Shown: in pieces, positions 10,893 to 21,300 of the stretch | Position numbering within the stretch: position 1 is the stretch's first letter | How the letters are laid out: every line of letters begins with the position of its first letter | Source of the DNA: Scleropages formosus | Taxonomy: Eukaryota; Chordata; Actinopteri; Osteoglossiformes; Osteoglossidae | DNA length: 64,000 nucleotides | Direction of reading: 5' to 3' | NCBI RefSeq assembly: GCF_900964775.1 | Contig: NC_041820.1 | Location: forward strand, 1,863,001 to 1,927,000 | The notes under the pieces: generated by a model | Database searches by the model: none | The model's input: only the letters and a program-made list of their open reading frames with translations | Told to the model about the DNA's origin: nothing | Program-made: the position numbers and the translations under genes

Positions 10893-11068
10893 ACTGGCGG
10901 TGCACTGGTTTACTCTACTGCTGTACCTTAGGGAACCGCAGTTCGAATCCCACCTCCTGCTGTCGCGCCTTCGATCGAGGTCTTTACCCTGAGAATTGGC
11001 CCAGTAAATAATGAAGTAAAGCGGAGTAAGTTGCTATGAGAAAAGCGTCAGGTGCATGAAAATGAAAA
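10893..11068 (+). mobile_element. S1 SINE, diverged copy
   Basis: B-box-like AGTTCGAATCCC, then the body (TCTTTACCCTGAGAATTG) and a tail ending AAAAGCGTCAGGTGCATGAA. The A-box region is worn. Confidence 0.75.
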
Positions 11069-11393
11069 TGTGTGTGTGTGTGTGTGTGTGAGAGGAGTCA
11101 GGTGTAAAAAGTGGTTCAAGTCTCTTTATGTAGCGCCGCGCTCTTAAAGAGTTCATAGAGCCGCCGCGCGTCTCCTCTTCACCTGCGCTCACGGGACTCA
11201 GTGACTCTCATTCTACCTTCCGAATTATGGCACCGGTACCAATGAACCGAATCGGGGGCTGCGCTCTTGCGTGGAAATAGCGCCCCCCGCCGACAGCAAC
11301 TGGAACCACTGCAGGGAGAACCGCCAGTTCGCTGCGCCTCACCTGCACTCACCTCTCTGTCACTTTCCCTACATCAAGAGATTTACCCTTTTA

Positions 11394-11601
11394 TACTGCC
11401 GGCTAAGGGGGTGCGGTGGCGCAGTGGGTTCGACCGGGTCCTGTTCTCCAGTGGGTCTGGGGTTCGAGTCCCGCTTGGGGTGCCTTGCGACGGACTGGCG
11501 TCCCGTCCTGGGTGTGTCCCCTCCCCCTCCGGCCTTACGCCCTGTGTTGCCGGGTTGGCTCCGGTTCCCCGTGACCCCGTATGGGACAAGCGGTTCTGAA
11601 A

Positions 11602-11658
<57 letters not shown>

Positions 11659-11667
11659 GCCGGCTAA
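11394..11667 (+). mobile_element. S2 SINE with (TG)n tail and 13-bp target duplication
   Basis: A second tRNA-derived family. The head GGTGCGGTGGCGCAGTGGG carries the A box and GGGTTCGAGTCCC the B box; the body runs through GGGTGTGTCCCCTCCCCCTC to a 3' end GGGACAAGCGGTTCTGAAAA, then about 26 TG units. The element (11407-11654) is flanked by identical 13-bp copies of TACTGCCGGCTAA at 11394-11406 and 11655-11667, so it is a full-length recent insertion. Confidence 0.95.
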
Positions 11668-11799
11668 TTTTTACTCTTTCAGTTCATGGCAAGTACCTTC
11701 ATCAAGGGTACTACTGCTAAAAGTGCATGGATTTGCATCCCCGTCCTTCAAGGCCAAGGGGGGCAGCGCTAACCACTGCGCCACCTGCTGGCACATTTA
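11668..11799 (-). mobile_element. S1 SINE, antisense, partial
   Basis: Reads in reverse as the S1 head (CAGCAGGTGGCGCAGTGGTTAG) through the CTTGA-GAAGGTACTTG body. The 3' part is lost or very diverged. It abuts the S2 insertion. Confidence 0.7.
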
Positions 11800-12021
11800 A
11801 AGGTGTGAATTGTAGTACCAGTCAAAAGTTTGACTCCCCGTGCTGGAAGGTGTTTTTTTTTTTCATAACTGACATTCATTTTTGTGTGACCAGGATATCA
11901 GCCTACATGTCCATGTCTCCCCAGCTCCTCTGCAACAATTGACAGAGAAGCACGATGCCTGTGTGTTGCTCCGCTTTACCCAGGGTGCTCTGGTATACAC
12001 GCACTCTCCACCTGTAGTTTA

Positions 12022-12450
12022 CATTGATTTATTCATCAGACACTTTCCTCCAGATTGATGTGCAACTGAGAGTGAACTAAAGTGTATCAACAACAAAGAG
12101 CTTTAGACACAGACACAGGACTTTGGACACGTGGCTTGTGTGTGTGACACCACCATGTTGCTGGTTTACATCCCTCCAGTAGCTGCTGTAGAATTGACAT
12201 TCAGAAGATACATAGATAAGCAGATGGTGTTGGACTCGTTGATGGAGCTGTCAGGAGAGAAATTAATCTAAATGAGATGAGATTTGAAGCTCTTCTTGAC
12301 TGGAATGAGGGATTCAGCAGCTCTGGAGGACAGAGAGAGGCTAAAACTGAGAATCAGTGGGCTTTTTGATTTTGGACCCATAGTGAGTGTGACCACCAAG
12401 CAGCCAGAGATGGAGGAGCTCAGCACTCCTGCTGGGCTGTAGGAAGCAAT
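12022..12450 (-). mobile_element. LINE 3' end, antisense fragment
   Basis: Read on the minus strand, the piece has the LINE tail (GATGCACATC...GGAGGAAAGTGTCTGAT then AAATCAATGTAAA) and, further 5', remnants of the TAESL-FKK block and of the segment naming LAPLW. Same family as the fragments at 5733 and 12468, heavily mutated. Confidence 0.7.
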
Positions 12451-12467
12451 TTTAATATACGAGAATT

Positions 12468-13660
12468 TACATTACATTACAGGAGTAGCTGCATGAAGGT
12501 TTATCCATCGTTTAACAGGTATGATCTCAAAGTTATATGGCATGAACATTTACACCTTATATGAGCTTAAGAGATCAAGGGCAAAGTGAGTCCAGAGGAG
12601 GTGAGTTTTAAAACCCTTTTTAAATGTGGACAGAGATTCAGCAGTTCTGAGTGGAAGGGGGACGTCGTTCCACCACAACGGAGCCAAAACCAAGAACTTC
12701 CATGCTTTACCTTTTGTGCGTCGGACCACCAAGCGGGCAGATGTGGAAGATGTGTAGCAGTCTGGCTGGTGTGTAGCAAATGATCAAGTCCTGTAGATAT
12801 CTGGGAGCAGTTCTATTGATGCATTTGTAGGCAATAACCAGGGTCTTGAATTTGATCCGGGCAGCTATAGGAAGCCAGTGCAGAGAAACAAGTAGAGGAG
12901 ATACATGGGAAACCTTTGGCAAATCAAACACAACTTGTGCAGCAGCGTTCTGTAGAAGCTGCAGAGGTTTGATGGCAGTAGCAGGAAGGCCACACAGGAG
13001 AGAGTTGCAGTGTCCAGACGGGAAGTCACCATGGCCTGGACAAGCAGTTGGGCGGAGTCAATAGTGAGGTAGGGACGGATCCTATGAATATTATGCAGGA
13101 TGTATCTGCAGGACGAGGTTGTGGCTTCGATGTGCCGAGAGAAAGACAGACTCGAGTCGATCATCACTCCTGGACTCTTAGCCGAGGAGGTAGAAAAATG
13201 AGTGAGTTGTCCAGTTTGATCGATAGATGGTGACAGGAGGACAGGCCAGCTGGGAGGTGCAGAATCTCTGTTTTGGAGATGTTGAGTTGGAGGTGGTGAC
13301 CGGACATCCATGAAGAGATGTCCGACAGGCGGGCAGCAATGTGTGCGGAAATGTCTGATGCTCCAGGTGGAAATGAGAGCTGCATTTGCAAGAGTTTTGG
13401 AAAGGAAATTGAGGAGGGAGACAGGTCTGTACTCGTGGACCGAGGAGTGCTGAGCTCCTCATGGACCACGTGACAGTTTCTTTTACGGTGATGAGACGTG
13501 GCTCATTTTGGTGGGAGGGTGGGAAGCAACCAGAGAAGAGCAAGGAATTAAAGACTGGGAGAATAAAAGGAATGAGCTTTTGAGCTGGACGGACAACAGC
13601 AGAGAGGGAAGAAGGACAGGGCGAAATCAGCAGCTTCACTGCTATAAAAAGACTGGTGGG
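12468..13660 (-). mobile_element. LINE fragment, L2/CR1-type reverse transcriptase, antisense
   Basis: The longest piece of this LINE in the window. From its 5' side it reads ISSWMSGHHLQLNISKTEIL (about 13330-13270), the GVMIDSSLSFSRHIEATTSS block (about 13170), YILHNIHRIRPYLTID and QAMVTSRLDTATL, then SPLLVSLHWLPIAARIKFKT (about 12900-12850), RYLQDLIICYTPAR and finally VLAPLWWNDVPLPLRTAESL plus FKKGFKTHLL (about 12680-12590). It covers the fingers-to-thumb part of the reverse transcriptase. The endonuclease half is absent and several frameshifts break it, so it is a dead copy. Confidence 0.9.
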
Positions 13661-13933
13661 TGGGGCTTATTGGCCAGGTGAAAGGGATGTTGAACGATAC
13701 TGAAGGATGCTGGCAGTTAACATGTCCACTCAACAGGGGGTATTCTGGCAGTCAGAAAGTATGGTGTTGTACACTGTACACTGTATTTGTACCTGGCCTT
13801 TGGGGGCTCCAGCATCTGCTGGGGAGGGACTGTTTCCTTGAACACGCTTGTATGGGTGTGTCGAGTGTAACCTGTAACAGCACACTGTTTATGGGGTAAT
13901 TGGTGCACAGGAATTTACCACAAATTAAAGTAT

Positions 13934-14268
13934 GGCTGCATAGTGGCACAGTGAGTAGTGCTGCTGCTGTCTCACAGTGCCTGGGTGGTGCAAGCGGGTG
14001 TGGGTTCAATCCCCACTCAGTCTGTGTGGAAATGGCATGTTCTCCTTGTGTCTGTGTGGGTTTCCTCCCCCAGTCCAAGGACATACTGTTCAGGTTCCCC
14101 CATGGTGTGTGTGTGTGTGTGTGTGTGTGTGTTCCACTGATGTATGGATGAGTGACCCAGTGTAAGTCACGGTGATAAATAAGGTGTGTGGGCTGATAAC
14201 CCTACATAGAGTTCATTGGAAGTTGCTTTGGAGAAAAGCATCTGCTGAATACGTAATAAAATAGCGAG
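13934..14268 (+). mobile_element. S3 SINE, V-SINE-like, full-length
   Basis: Head GTGGCACAGTGAGTAGTGCTG with B box GGGTTCAATCCCC, central domain TGTGTGGAAATGGCATGTTCTCC...GTGTCTGTGTGGGTTTCCTCC, an internal (TG)n at 14104-14131, and the L2-type tail TTGCTTTGGAGAAAAGCATCTGCTGAAT. A tRNA head, conserved central domain and L2 tail are the V-SINE arrangement. A second copy lies antisense at 32378-32712. Confidence 0.85.
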
Positions 14269-14424
14269 ACATTTCACAAGATCATATATTACTGTATGAT
14301 CATAATGTTATCTTTAGTAAAATTTGCATTTTTGTACGAACGACGAGTGCAGGAATCACATAGAGGTCTGCAAAACACTGGCGTGAAAGTCTGTAAAAGT
14401 CAAGTTCCCCCAGTGTACAAATAA

Positions 14425-14657
14425 CACCTATGAACACACACACATTTTCAGAACCGCTTGTCCCTTACGGGGTCACGGGGAACCGGAGCCTAACCCGGCA
14501 ACTCAGGGCGCAAGGCTGGAGGGGGAGGGGACACACCCAGGACGGGACGCCAGTCCGTCGCAAGGCACCCCAAGCGGGACTCGAACCCCAGACCCACCGG
14601 AGAGCAGGACTGTGGTCCAACCCACTGCGCCACCGCACCCCCTCCCACCTATGAACA
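14425..14657 (-). mobile_element. S2 SINE, antisense, 12-bp target duplication
   Basis: Reverse of the copy at 11407-11654, with a short CA tail on its left. CACCTATGAACA flanks it at 14425-14436 and 14646-14657. About 300 bp upstream of the PDIA6 start, just outside the proximal promoter. Confidence 0.95.
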
Positions 14658-14819
14658 GTTTTAGTCATTTACCGTTAAATAACCCAAACACGAAACTTGA
14701 ACTGTCCGTCTTTCACTCCGCCATCTAGAGCCGGTACACCTGTCAATCACCATTCAACCCCGCCCACTGTATCAAGACCACGCCCCCGGTGCGTGGAGAA
14801 ACGTACACGGCGGACCGCC

Positions 14820-14870
14820 ATTGGTTAAATCGCGGAGTGTGCCTGCGTCGGCCAATCAGAGCGGGCCACG
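14820..14870 (+). promoter_or_regulatory. PDIA6 proximal promoter with perfect ERSE
   Basis: CCAAT at 14852-14856, nine bases, then CCACG at 14866-14870 is an exact ER stress response element (CCAAT-N9-CCACG), the NF-Y plus ATF6/XBP1 site of unfolded-protein-response genes. It sits 91 bp before the PDIA6 start codon. A second, reversed CCAAT (ATTGG, about 14819-14823) lies 30 bp further upstream. The surrounding sequence is GC-rich without a TATA box. PDIA6 is a known target of this response, so the site fits its gene. Confidence 0.85.
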
Positions 14871-14960
14871 GCGAGGTTTTTTTCTCTTGTATTACTTTTA
14901 CGCGAGCGCCGGGAGGCAGTTGCGGAGAGTGTGAAGCTGAGCGGCGTTGGAGCTGTAAAC

Positions 14961-15162
14961 ATGCAGTCTTTTTTGGGTGAATAAGCTTATTTTCCCTCAT
15001 AACTTTTTCACTGGAATGCGTTTAAACGCGGATGCCGGTTTCGTGCTCGTTAGAGCGATGCGATGGCGGAGCGCGTTCGCGTGACGTGCGGATTTCCCAT
15101 GAGCGCCGCCGTGTCCTGCACGGCCGCAATATACAGTTTTGTTGGATTTACTGTGTAACGGC

Positions 15163-15202
<40 letters not shown>

Positions 15203-15760
15203 GCTGCGCAGAGCTAGTGAGTTGGTGAAATCAAATGGATCCTAGCTTCCTTTTCGTTCACCATGGTGTTGGGTGGTAACCAGTAGCTCGCCAACCATGG
15301 AAAGGACTGGTAAGGGGCATGTGATGGACTGCAGCCCCAGCAGCACAAGTGTGGCCATACCATATCATACCACAGCATAGCTTAGTTTGTGTGCGACACT
15401 CAGGGTAGATCCTCCTTTGTGGACATCCTGGTCTCTGTGTTGTCTGCATCTCCAGCTCTGAAACATCAGCGTTAGCACTGAGAGGACGGTTTGTTGTATT
15501 TTTGAACTGATGCAGTACTCGGGTGTGAAGGAGGACCAGGATCCCTCTGGGGCCACTGGTGAAGCTCTGAGAGTCTGTTGGAGGGAAAGTCTATCCCAAA
15601 TAATGGTTTTTTCCCCCCTTCAGAGCAAGCAAGCAGGGATACCTCACTTGCTTGCTGTGTGACACCGGCTCAGGATTTCCTTTTTTAAGTTAATTACAGC
15701 TTTACAGTTACTGGAGGTCAAGATAGAATTGATACATTCCTCAACATCATCATGGAAGTT

Positions 15761-15816
<56 letters not shown>

Positions 15817-18800
15817 AAATTTAATGTTGTTGTTAAATGTTTTCATTACAAAATAAATGAATAATATTTTGTATGTATTCCAGTCAGAAGTGAAGCGGTA
15901 TACTGAAGTTGTGCGGAGCTCAGGATTGCTGTTGCTGTAATGACAAATGCAGAATGCATTCCCATAATGCACTTGGGCACTCTGTCCAAGTTGCTGTGTG
16001 TTGTCACACCTTTGTTGTTCTGCCCATCCTCTCTCTTGTCCTGTCAGGTGCCGTGGCCTGTGTCCTGGTCCTCTCCGTCCAGGGGCTCTACTCACCCAGC
16101 GACGATGTGGTCGATCTCAGCCCGTCGAACTTCGACCGGGAGGTCATGCAGAGCGACAGCCTTTGGCTGGTTGAGTTCTACGCCCCATGGTGAGTGAGTC
16201 TTACTTTGCTTGGTATCTTCATAAACCGTTATAATAATAATTATTGCAGCACTCTTGCTCCTGGAAGCCAGGCTTTGTGAGGGACGGGGGGAGTAGAGGG
16301 ATCGGCAGTGATGGATATGGGGTTAGAGCCCTAGAACTGCATATACGGTAACTTAGTCTTCAGTGCTGTTTTCTCAGCCCTGGAACTGCTTAAATTATTG
16401 ACAGAAATGACAATTTGTCTACTTTCAAGTTCGCACGGTATTCAGTTGAGCCGAAAGCCTGCACACACTTCTTCCCAGGCATAAAACTCTGCGTTCATCC
16501 AGTTTTATGAAAGACGGTAACAACCGAACGGACTGCGGTGGAGCCGCATCTTGATCGGCTTCTCCTCCTTCCCCACTCGCACAGTGTATTTGCACAGGTC
16601 GCTGTGGGTGTGCCTGATTCCTTTCCCTTATCAGTGTTTGATTGCTCTGGCCTGGCACTATACCTGATGGGTCTCGGGGATGTTTGCGATAGCCGAGGTG
16701 TAAATGTGTTGTTAGTGGCAGTAAAACAGTGAGTTTGCTCCCGCAGGTGCGGTCACTGTCAGAGGTTGGTCCCAGACTGGAAGAAAGCTGCTACTGCCCT
16801 GAAGGTAAACTGTGCCCCCCAGCACCCACCCTCACACCACAGCGCAGTGAATACCCATCCCGGAGCGAGACGGTTAAACTGTGCGAGTCTCTGCGGATAT
16901 GGCTTGTACCGACCTGGAACGGCTGGTAGCGTAGTGGTTAGAGCTTCTGCCTTTGGACCCAAAGGTCACAGGTTCGATCCCCCACCTGCGGCTGTAGTAC
17001 CCTTGAGCAAGGTACTTACCCTAAAATTACCGAGCTGTATAAATGGGTAAATGATTGTAAGCATGTAGTAATTGTGACCTTAACATCGTAAGTCGCTTTG
17101 GAGAAAAGTGTCAGCTAAATGAATAAATGTAAATGTACCGACCTAAAATTTGGGACGGGCTGCCATGCCAATCCCAGCGGTGCCCTCCTGCTCCTCCTGG
17201 CTCCTACTATCTGGGGAAACGGCTTATTAGCTTTGTCCTCCATTTGTCATCTCTTCATTTTTGTTCATTTTAGTCTCCAATCGCTGTGCACCGTGTCCCA
17301 GTGTTCCCAGTCGCTGCGTGCAGCCTGTCGGTTTCTTGGTGCCAGTCCGCTCCCGGTTGCGTGAATGGTTTTTGAACACCAGCTTTGAAGCCTTGATGCA
17401 ACCGGCAAATGCGTGTTGTTCTCCAGGGCATCGTGAAGGTGGGTGCCGTGGATGCCGACCAGCACAAGTCCCTGGGTGGTCAGTACGGCGTCCGTGGATT
17501 CCCCACCATCAAGATATTTGGCTCCAACAAAAACAAGCCGGAGGACTACCAAGGTAACGCAGCATGGCGACTGTGTCCTGTTGACGACGTCACATCATGT
17601 ATGATGGAGTTCTTGGTATTAATGTTAATTTTCTGTGTTGATGAAACTCCTTTCTGCTTTCCTGACAAATCTTTGACCTCAACAATACCCAGGCGGGCGC
17701 AGCAGCCAGGCCATTGTGGATGCAGCCATAAATGCTCTGCGCTCCTTGGTCAAGGACCGCATGGCTGGGAAGAGTGGAGGTTCAGACCAGAGCAGACAGG
17801 TATCTCGTGCCGGGATGTTCGAAGAACTTGTCTTAGACACACCTGTAACTGTAAAGCAACACTGGTAGAGCACCCCGTTAGATTGTGGGTAATTGCTGCT
17901 GTGTTCTCAGAGTGGCAGCGGTGGCGGTGCGAGCAAGAAGGATGTGGTGGAGCTGACGGACGACAACTTTGACCAGACGGTGCTGAACAGCGACGATGTG
18001 TGGATGGTGGAGTTCTTCGCTCCCTGGTGTGGTCACTGCAAGAAGTGAGTGTGCAGCTCGTCCTTTGGGCTGACCGTGAGCTGATTGGAGGGGGGGGGAC
18101 GGTGGGGCGGTGGCGTCGGGAGACTTTGTGACTCTGACAGCGCACCTCTGTATGCAGCTTGGAGCCGGAGTGGGCGGCCGCAGCCACGGAGCTCAAGGAG
18201 CAGACCAAGGGTAAAGTCCGCCTGGGAGCCGTGGATGCCACCGTGCACCAAGTCCTGGCCAGTCGTTACGGGGTGAGTATCTGCAGCATCGCTGCTCCAT
18301 ACCGATGAGCTCCAAATCATAGAGGACCAGCTGGCAGTTTGACCTAGAGCTTGATGTGTCTCCTGTGTACGGTATATCGTAAAATACAGTATGGCTGCAT
18401 CTAGCTCGCACTTCTATCTGAAGTGACTTGCGTTAAGTTGCCTACAATTGTTTGCCCGTATGTACAGCTGGGTAATTTTAATGGCACAATTTAGGGAAAG
18501 TACCTTGCTTAAGGGTACTACAGCTTGAGGTGAGACTTGACCCTGTGATCTCTTGGGTCCAAAGGCAGCAGCTCTCACCACTGTGTTCCCAGCCCTCCGC
18601 AAACATGATGACTAGGAGTCAGCGCCAGAGTAGTAGTGGGGTGAGAGGGGATTTTTCCTGGTGGGCCTGTTAGTTTTTCTTTCACAAGACTGAAAGTTGT
18701 GGGGCGGCTCTAGCTCTCCAACCTGAGCGATGGAATTGCTGTATTGATCGGTACTGATTAGTACCAATCTCCTCTGGGTCTTCTCTCCCTCCGCAGATCC

Positions 18801-20186
18801 GCGGGTTCCCCACCATCAAGGTCTTCCGCAAGGGTGAGGATCCGGAGGACTACGAGGGCGGTCGGTCCAGATCCGACATCGTGGCACGGGCCCTGGACCT
18901 CTTCTCTGAGAACGCCCCCCCGCCGGAGCTGCTGGAGGTGTGAAAGCGCTGCTGCGTTGTTGCTGTCGTCTGTGGTGGAAAATGGAGTCGAGACCCTTGG
19001 ATGTGGGGACTGATCTTGGTGTCTTCTCTCTTCCTCAGATGCTCAATGAGGATGTCCTGAAGAAGACGTGTGAGGACCACCAGCTGTGCATCATTGCTGT
19101 GCTGCCCCACATTCTGGACACAGGTATTCTTCCCCCCCTTGCCCAAGAGCTTCAGCTCATGGCGTTTCCACTTGGTGTTCCTTCCACCTGCCTTCTGAAG
19201 TGGTGCTCATTGAAAGGGGGGGTGTAGGAAACACCTGCTGAAACGCTACATCTAAATTCGGGAGGTTTTGCCACAGCTGTGCTGTCAGTATGAAACTCCG
19301 CCAGGAAGCTTCAGTGAGGAGTTGCATTTTCATTCCCGCTTCCTGTTTGCAGGTGCCTCGGGCAGGAACGGCTATCTGGAGGTGATGATGAAGATGGCAG
19401 AAAAGTACAAGAAGAAGATGTGGGGGTCAGTTCCTGGAGGCTGGGTGCCCTTTCGTGAATTGTCGCATCAAAGGCGGTGGTGAAATCTCTTCAGGAGAGG
19501 CATGAGTGTGAGCTGATTGTTCTCCTCTTCCTAGCTGGCTGTGGACTGAGGCTGGTGCCCAGATGGAGCTGGAGACCTCGCTGGGCATTGGGGGCTTCGG
19601 ATACCCCGCCATGGCAGCCATAAACGCACGCAAAATGAAGTTTGCCCTCCTCAAGGGTTCCTTCAGTGAGACAGGCATCCACGAGTTCCTCAGGTAGAGC
19701 CTCCCCTCCACCCTGACATCTAGCAAGCTCTGCACAGGCATGGAGTGGAGCCCTTTCTTGCAGATATGATACTAGAGCGATGATGGGACTCCTTTGGTGA
19801 GGATCACACCTCTGGCAGACGGGCTCTCATGTGCTTCCTTCTCCGCTGTCGCCACCTGCAGGGACTTGTCGGTGGGACGTGGTTCCACTGCCCCGGTGGG
19901 AGGAGGCGCTCTGCCCAAAATCAACGCTGTGGAGCCGTGGGATGGCAAGGACGGCGAGGTGAGTGGTGTCCCCGGGGACCCAGAGCTTTTGCCATTCACA
20001 CAGTGAGGGCCAGTAAGACCTTGGGACTCGTCCTCGTGATGGGTTCATCAGGAAGGCTGAGCTGAATCTCAGGATGTTTTCTCCTGAAGTCTCTCTCACT
20101 TGATCGCCTGTTGGCAGCTGCCCGTGGAGGACGACATCGACCTGAGCGACGTGGAGCTTGACGATTTGGGCAAAGATGAGTTGTGA
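14961..20186 (+). CDS. pdia6: Protein disulfide-isomerase A6 (P5)
   Basis: ER-lumen thiol oxidoreductase that forms and reshuffles disulfides in secretory proteins, binds BiP and damps IRE1/PERK signalling. Thirteen coding exons join in phase: 14961-14976, 16048-16189, 16747-16804, 17427-17553, 17693-17799, 17911-18044, 18158-18272, 18797-18937, 19039-19123, 19353-19425, 19535-19693, 19862-19958, 20118-20186, giving 440 residues, the human length. Residues 1-18 are a signal peptide, split after residue 5 by intron 1. Two thioredoxin domains follow, each with a WCGHC active site (C54/C57 and C190/C193), then the non-catalytic third domain, an acidic C-terminus and the ER-retrieval signal KDEL. 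All introns are GT-AG. Intron 1 holds a T50 run; intron 3 an S1 SINE. ERSE lies upstream. Converges with ATP6V1C2. Confidence 0.97.
15163..15201. repeat. (TTA)n microsatellite in PDIA6 intron 1
   Basis: Thirteen TTA units. Confidence 0.95.
15762..15811. repeat. T50 homopolymer in PDIA6 intron 1
   Basis: Fifty consecutive T. It could be the poly(A) end of an antisense retro-insertion, but I recognise no element to its left or right and no target duplication. Confidence 0.9.
16905..17144 (+). mobile_element. S1 SINE, full-length reference copy, 11-bp target duplication
   Basis: Lies in PDIA6 intron 3. A box GTAGCGTAGTGGTTAGAGC, B box GGTTCGATCCC, body CTTGAGCAAGGTACTTACC and CTGTATAAATGGGTAAATGA, tail AAGTCGCTTTGGAGAAAAGT then GTCAGCTAAATGAATAAATG and TAAA repeats. 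The 11-bp duplication TGTACCGACCT is at 16905-16915 and 17134-17144. The tail is the one seen on the LINE at 5733-6505. Confidence 0.95.
18418..18597 (-). mobile_element. S1 SINE, antisense, in PDIA6 intron 7
   Basis: Reverse copy with body AATTTAGGGAAAGTACCTTG, a B-box remnant and the head complement GGTCCAAAGGCAGCAGCTCTC. Confidence 0.85.
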
Positions 20187-20720
20187 ATGCAGCAGTGCCG
20201 GATCTGCTCCGGCTCGTCCTTCCTCTCCCGTGGATGAGAAGAAACCAGGATGCTGTTTTTCTTGTACTTTTTTTTTTTAAATGTTTGACAAACTAAGTAG
20301 ATTTTGTCCCTCCTGCCTTTAATCTGCCATGTGGGAGAGGCCCTATGTGAAAGGGGCGGAGCTCTGTCTGAGCCCCTCCCTGTCTCCCTGGTCCATCGGA
20401 GTGGTTTAAACGCGATCAGAAGTGCCATCAAGGGCAGTGAACCCTTTCGAATGCCTGGAGGCACAGCAGAGTGCACCCCCTGAGGCCATGCCCACCAATG
20501 TGAGTCAGGTGACACTTTCAGGAATGATCAGCTGTATCCAGTTGCTTCTGTTACTCGGCATCCTGCTGTATTAGTGTTGTCAATGTGCAAATTTGGAATG
20601 TATTTCAGTGTGCTGTGGTTCAGAGAAGAGGAAATGATTGAATTAATTTGTATTTTTTTTTTTTTTTTTTTTTTTGTTACCTGGCTATTTTAAATGTGGA
20701 AAAATTTTTTTGGGGGGGAA

Positions 20721-20726
20721 ATTAAA
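20721..20726 (+). terminator. candidate polyadenylation signals of PDIA6
   Basis: ATTAAA at 20721-20726, 535 bp after the stop, is the first usable signal; a canonical AATAAA occurs later at 21130-21135. Either would place the PDIA6 3' end inside or beside the ATP6V1C2 3' UTR. Confidence 0.4.
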
Positions 20727-20844
20727 AAAAAATATTTGGCTGTTGGTTTGGGTTTTTTTTTTTTTCTCTTGGTGGGAATAGGGGTGTGTGTGGTGTCATA
20801 AGCCCCTCTTACCCCTCTGTGTTTCTGAACAGCTCAAAGTAGTA

Positions 20845-21075
20845 GTAGGTCAGCAGGTGCTACAGTGGTCACAGCCCCTGCTTTACAGCGTGAAGGTCCT
20901 TCCTTTGAATCCACTCTCCTGCTGTTGTACCTTTGATCTTTATATTTATTCTTGAAGCAAACAGGTAAACAAAAGGTTCACAATAGCTGAAAGTACAGCT
21001 TATATTGGGCCAGGTACTTAACTGTGAATTGTTGATACAGTAAAATGACCCACTTGTAAAAATAATTGTATTTTT
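20845..21075 (+). mobile_element. possible old S1 SINE copy
   Basis: Weak match: a head with TGGTCACAGCCCCTGC and CCTTTGAATCCAC, then CAGGTACTTAACTGTGAATT and CAGTAAAATGACCC further on, separated by about 70 bp of AT-rich sequence. Confidence 0.4.
20945..20950 (-). terminator. candidate polyadenylation signal of ATP6V1C2
   Basis: TTTATT, read AATAAA on the minus strand, 351 bp past the ATP6V1C2 stop. Confidence 0.4.
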
Positions 21076-21300
21076 GTATATAAAACCTTCCCCTGTAGCT
21101 AATGTTGGGAGAATGAGTCATAAGTAGTTAATAAATGGACTTGCTGCACATGTGCTGTAAACAGAACAGTGGTAGTTTTGTTCCTTGTTTAAAGCAAAAT
21201 AACTACCTGGAATAGCTCAGTAACAGGGGGGAGGGGTGACCCTCTGCCAGAGTGCATCTAGAGCCCATGGCAGACAAGGGCTGGAGGCACCTTGTGTCCC

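Noticed and set aside
14804-14823. Second, inverted ER stress element upstream of PDIA6
   Set aside because: The reversed CCAAT is present, but the partner at N9 reads CACGG where CGTGG is needed, so two of five bases fail.
15082-15089. UPRE-like TGACGTGC in PDIA6 intron 1
   Set aside because: One base off the TGACGTGG/A consensus and a short word; chance cannot be excluded.
15762-15811. T50 run as the tail of a processed pseudogene
   Set aside because: No gene-like sequence on the expected side and no target duplication.
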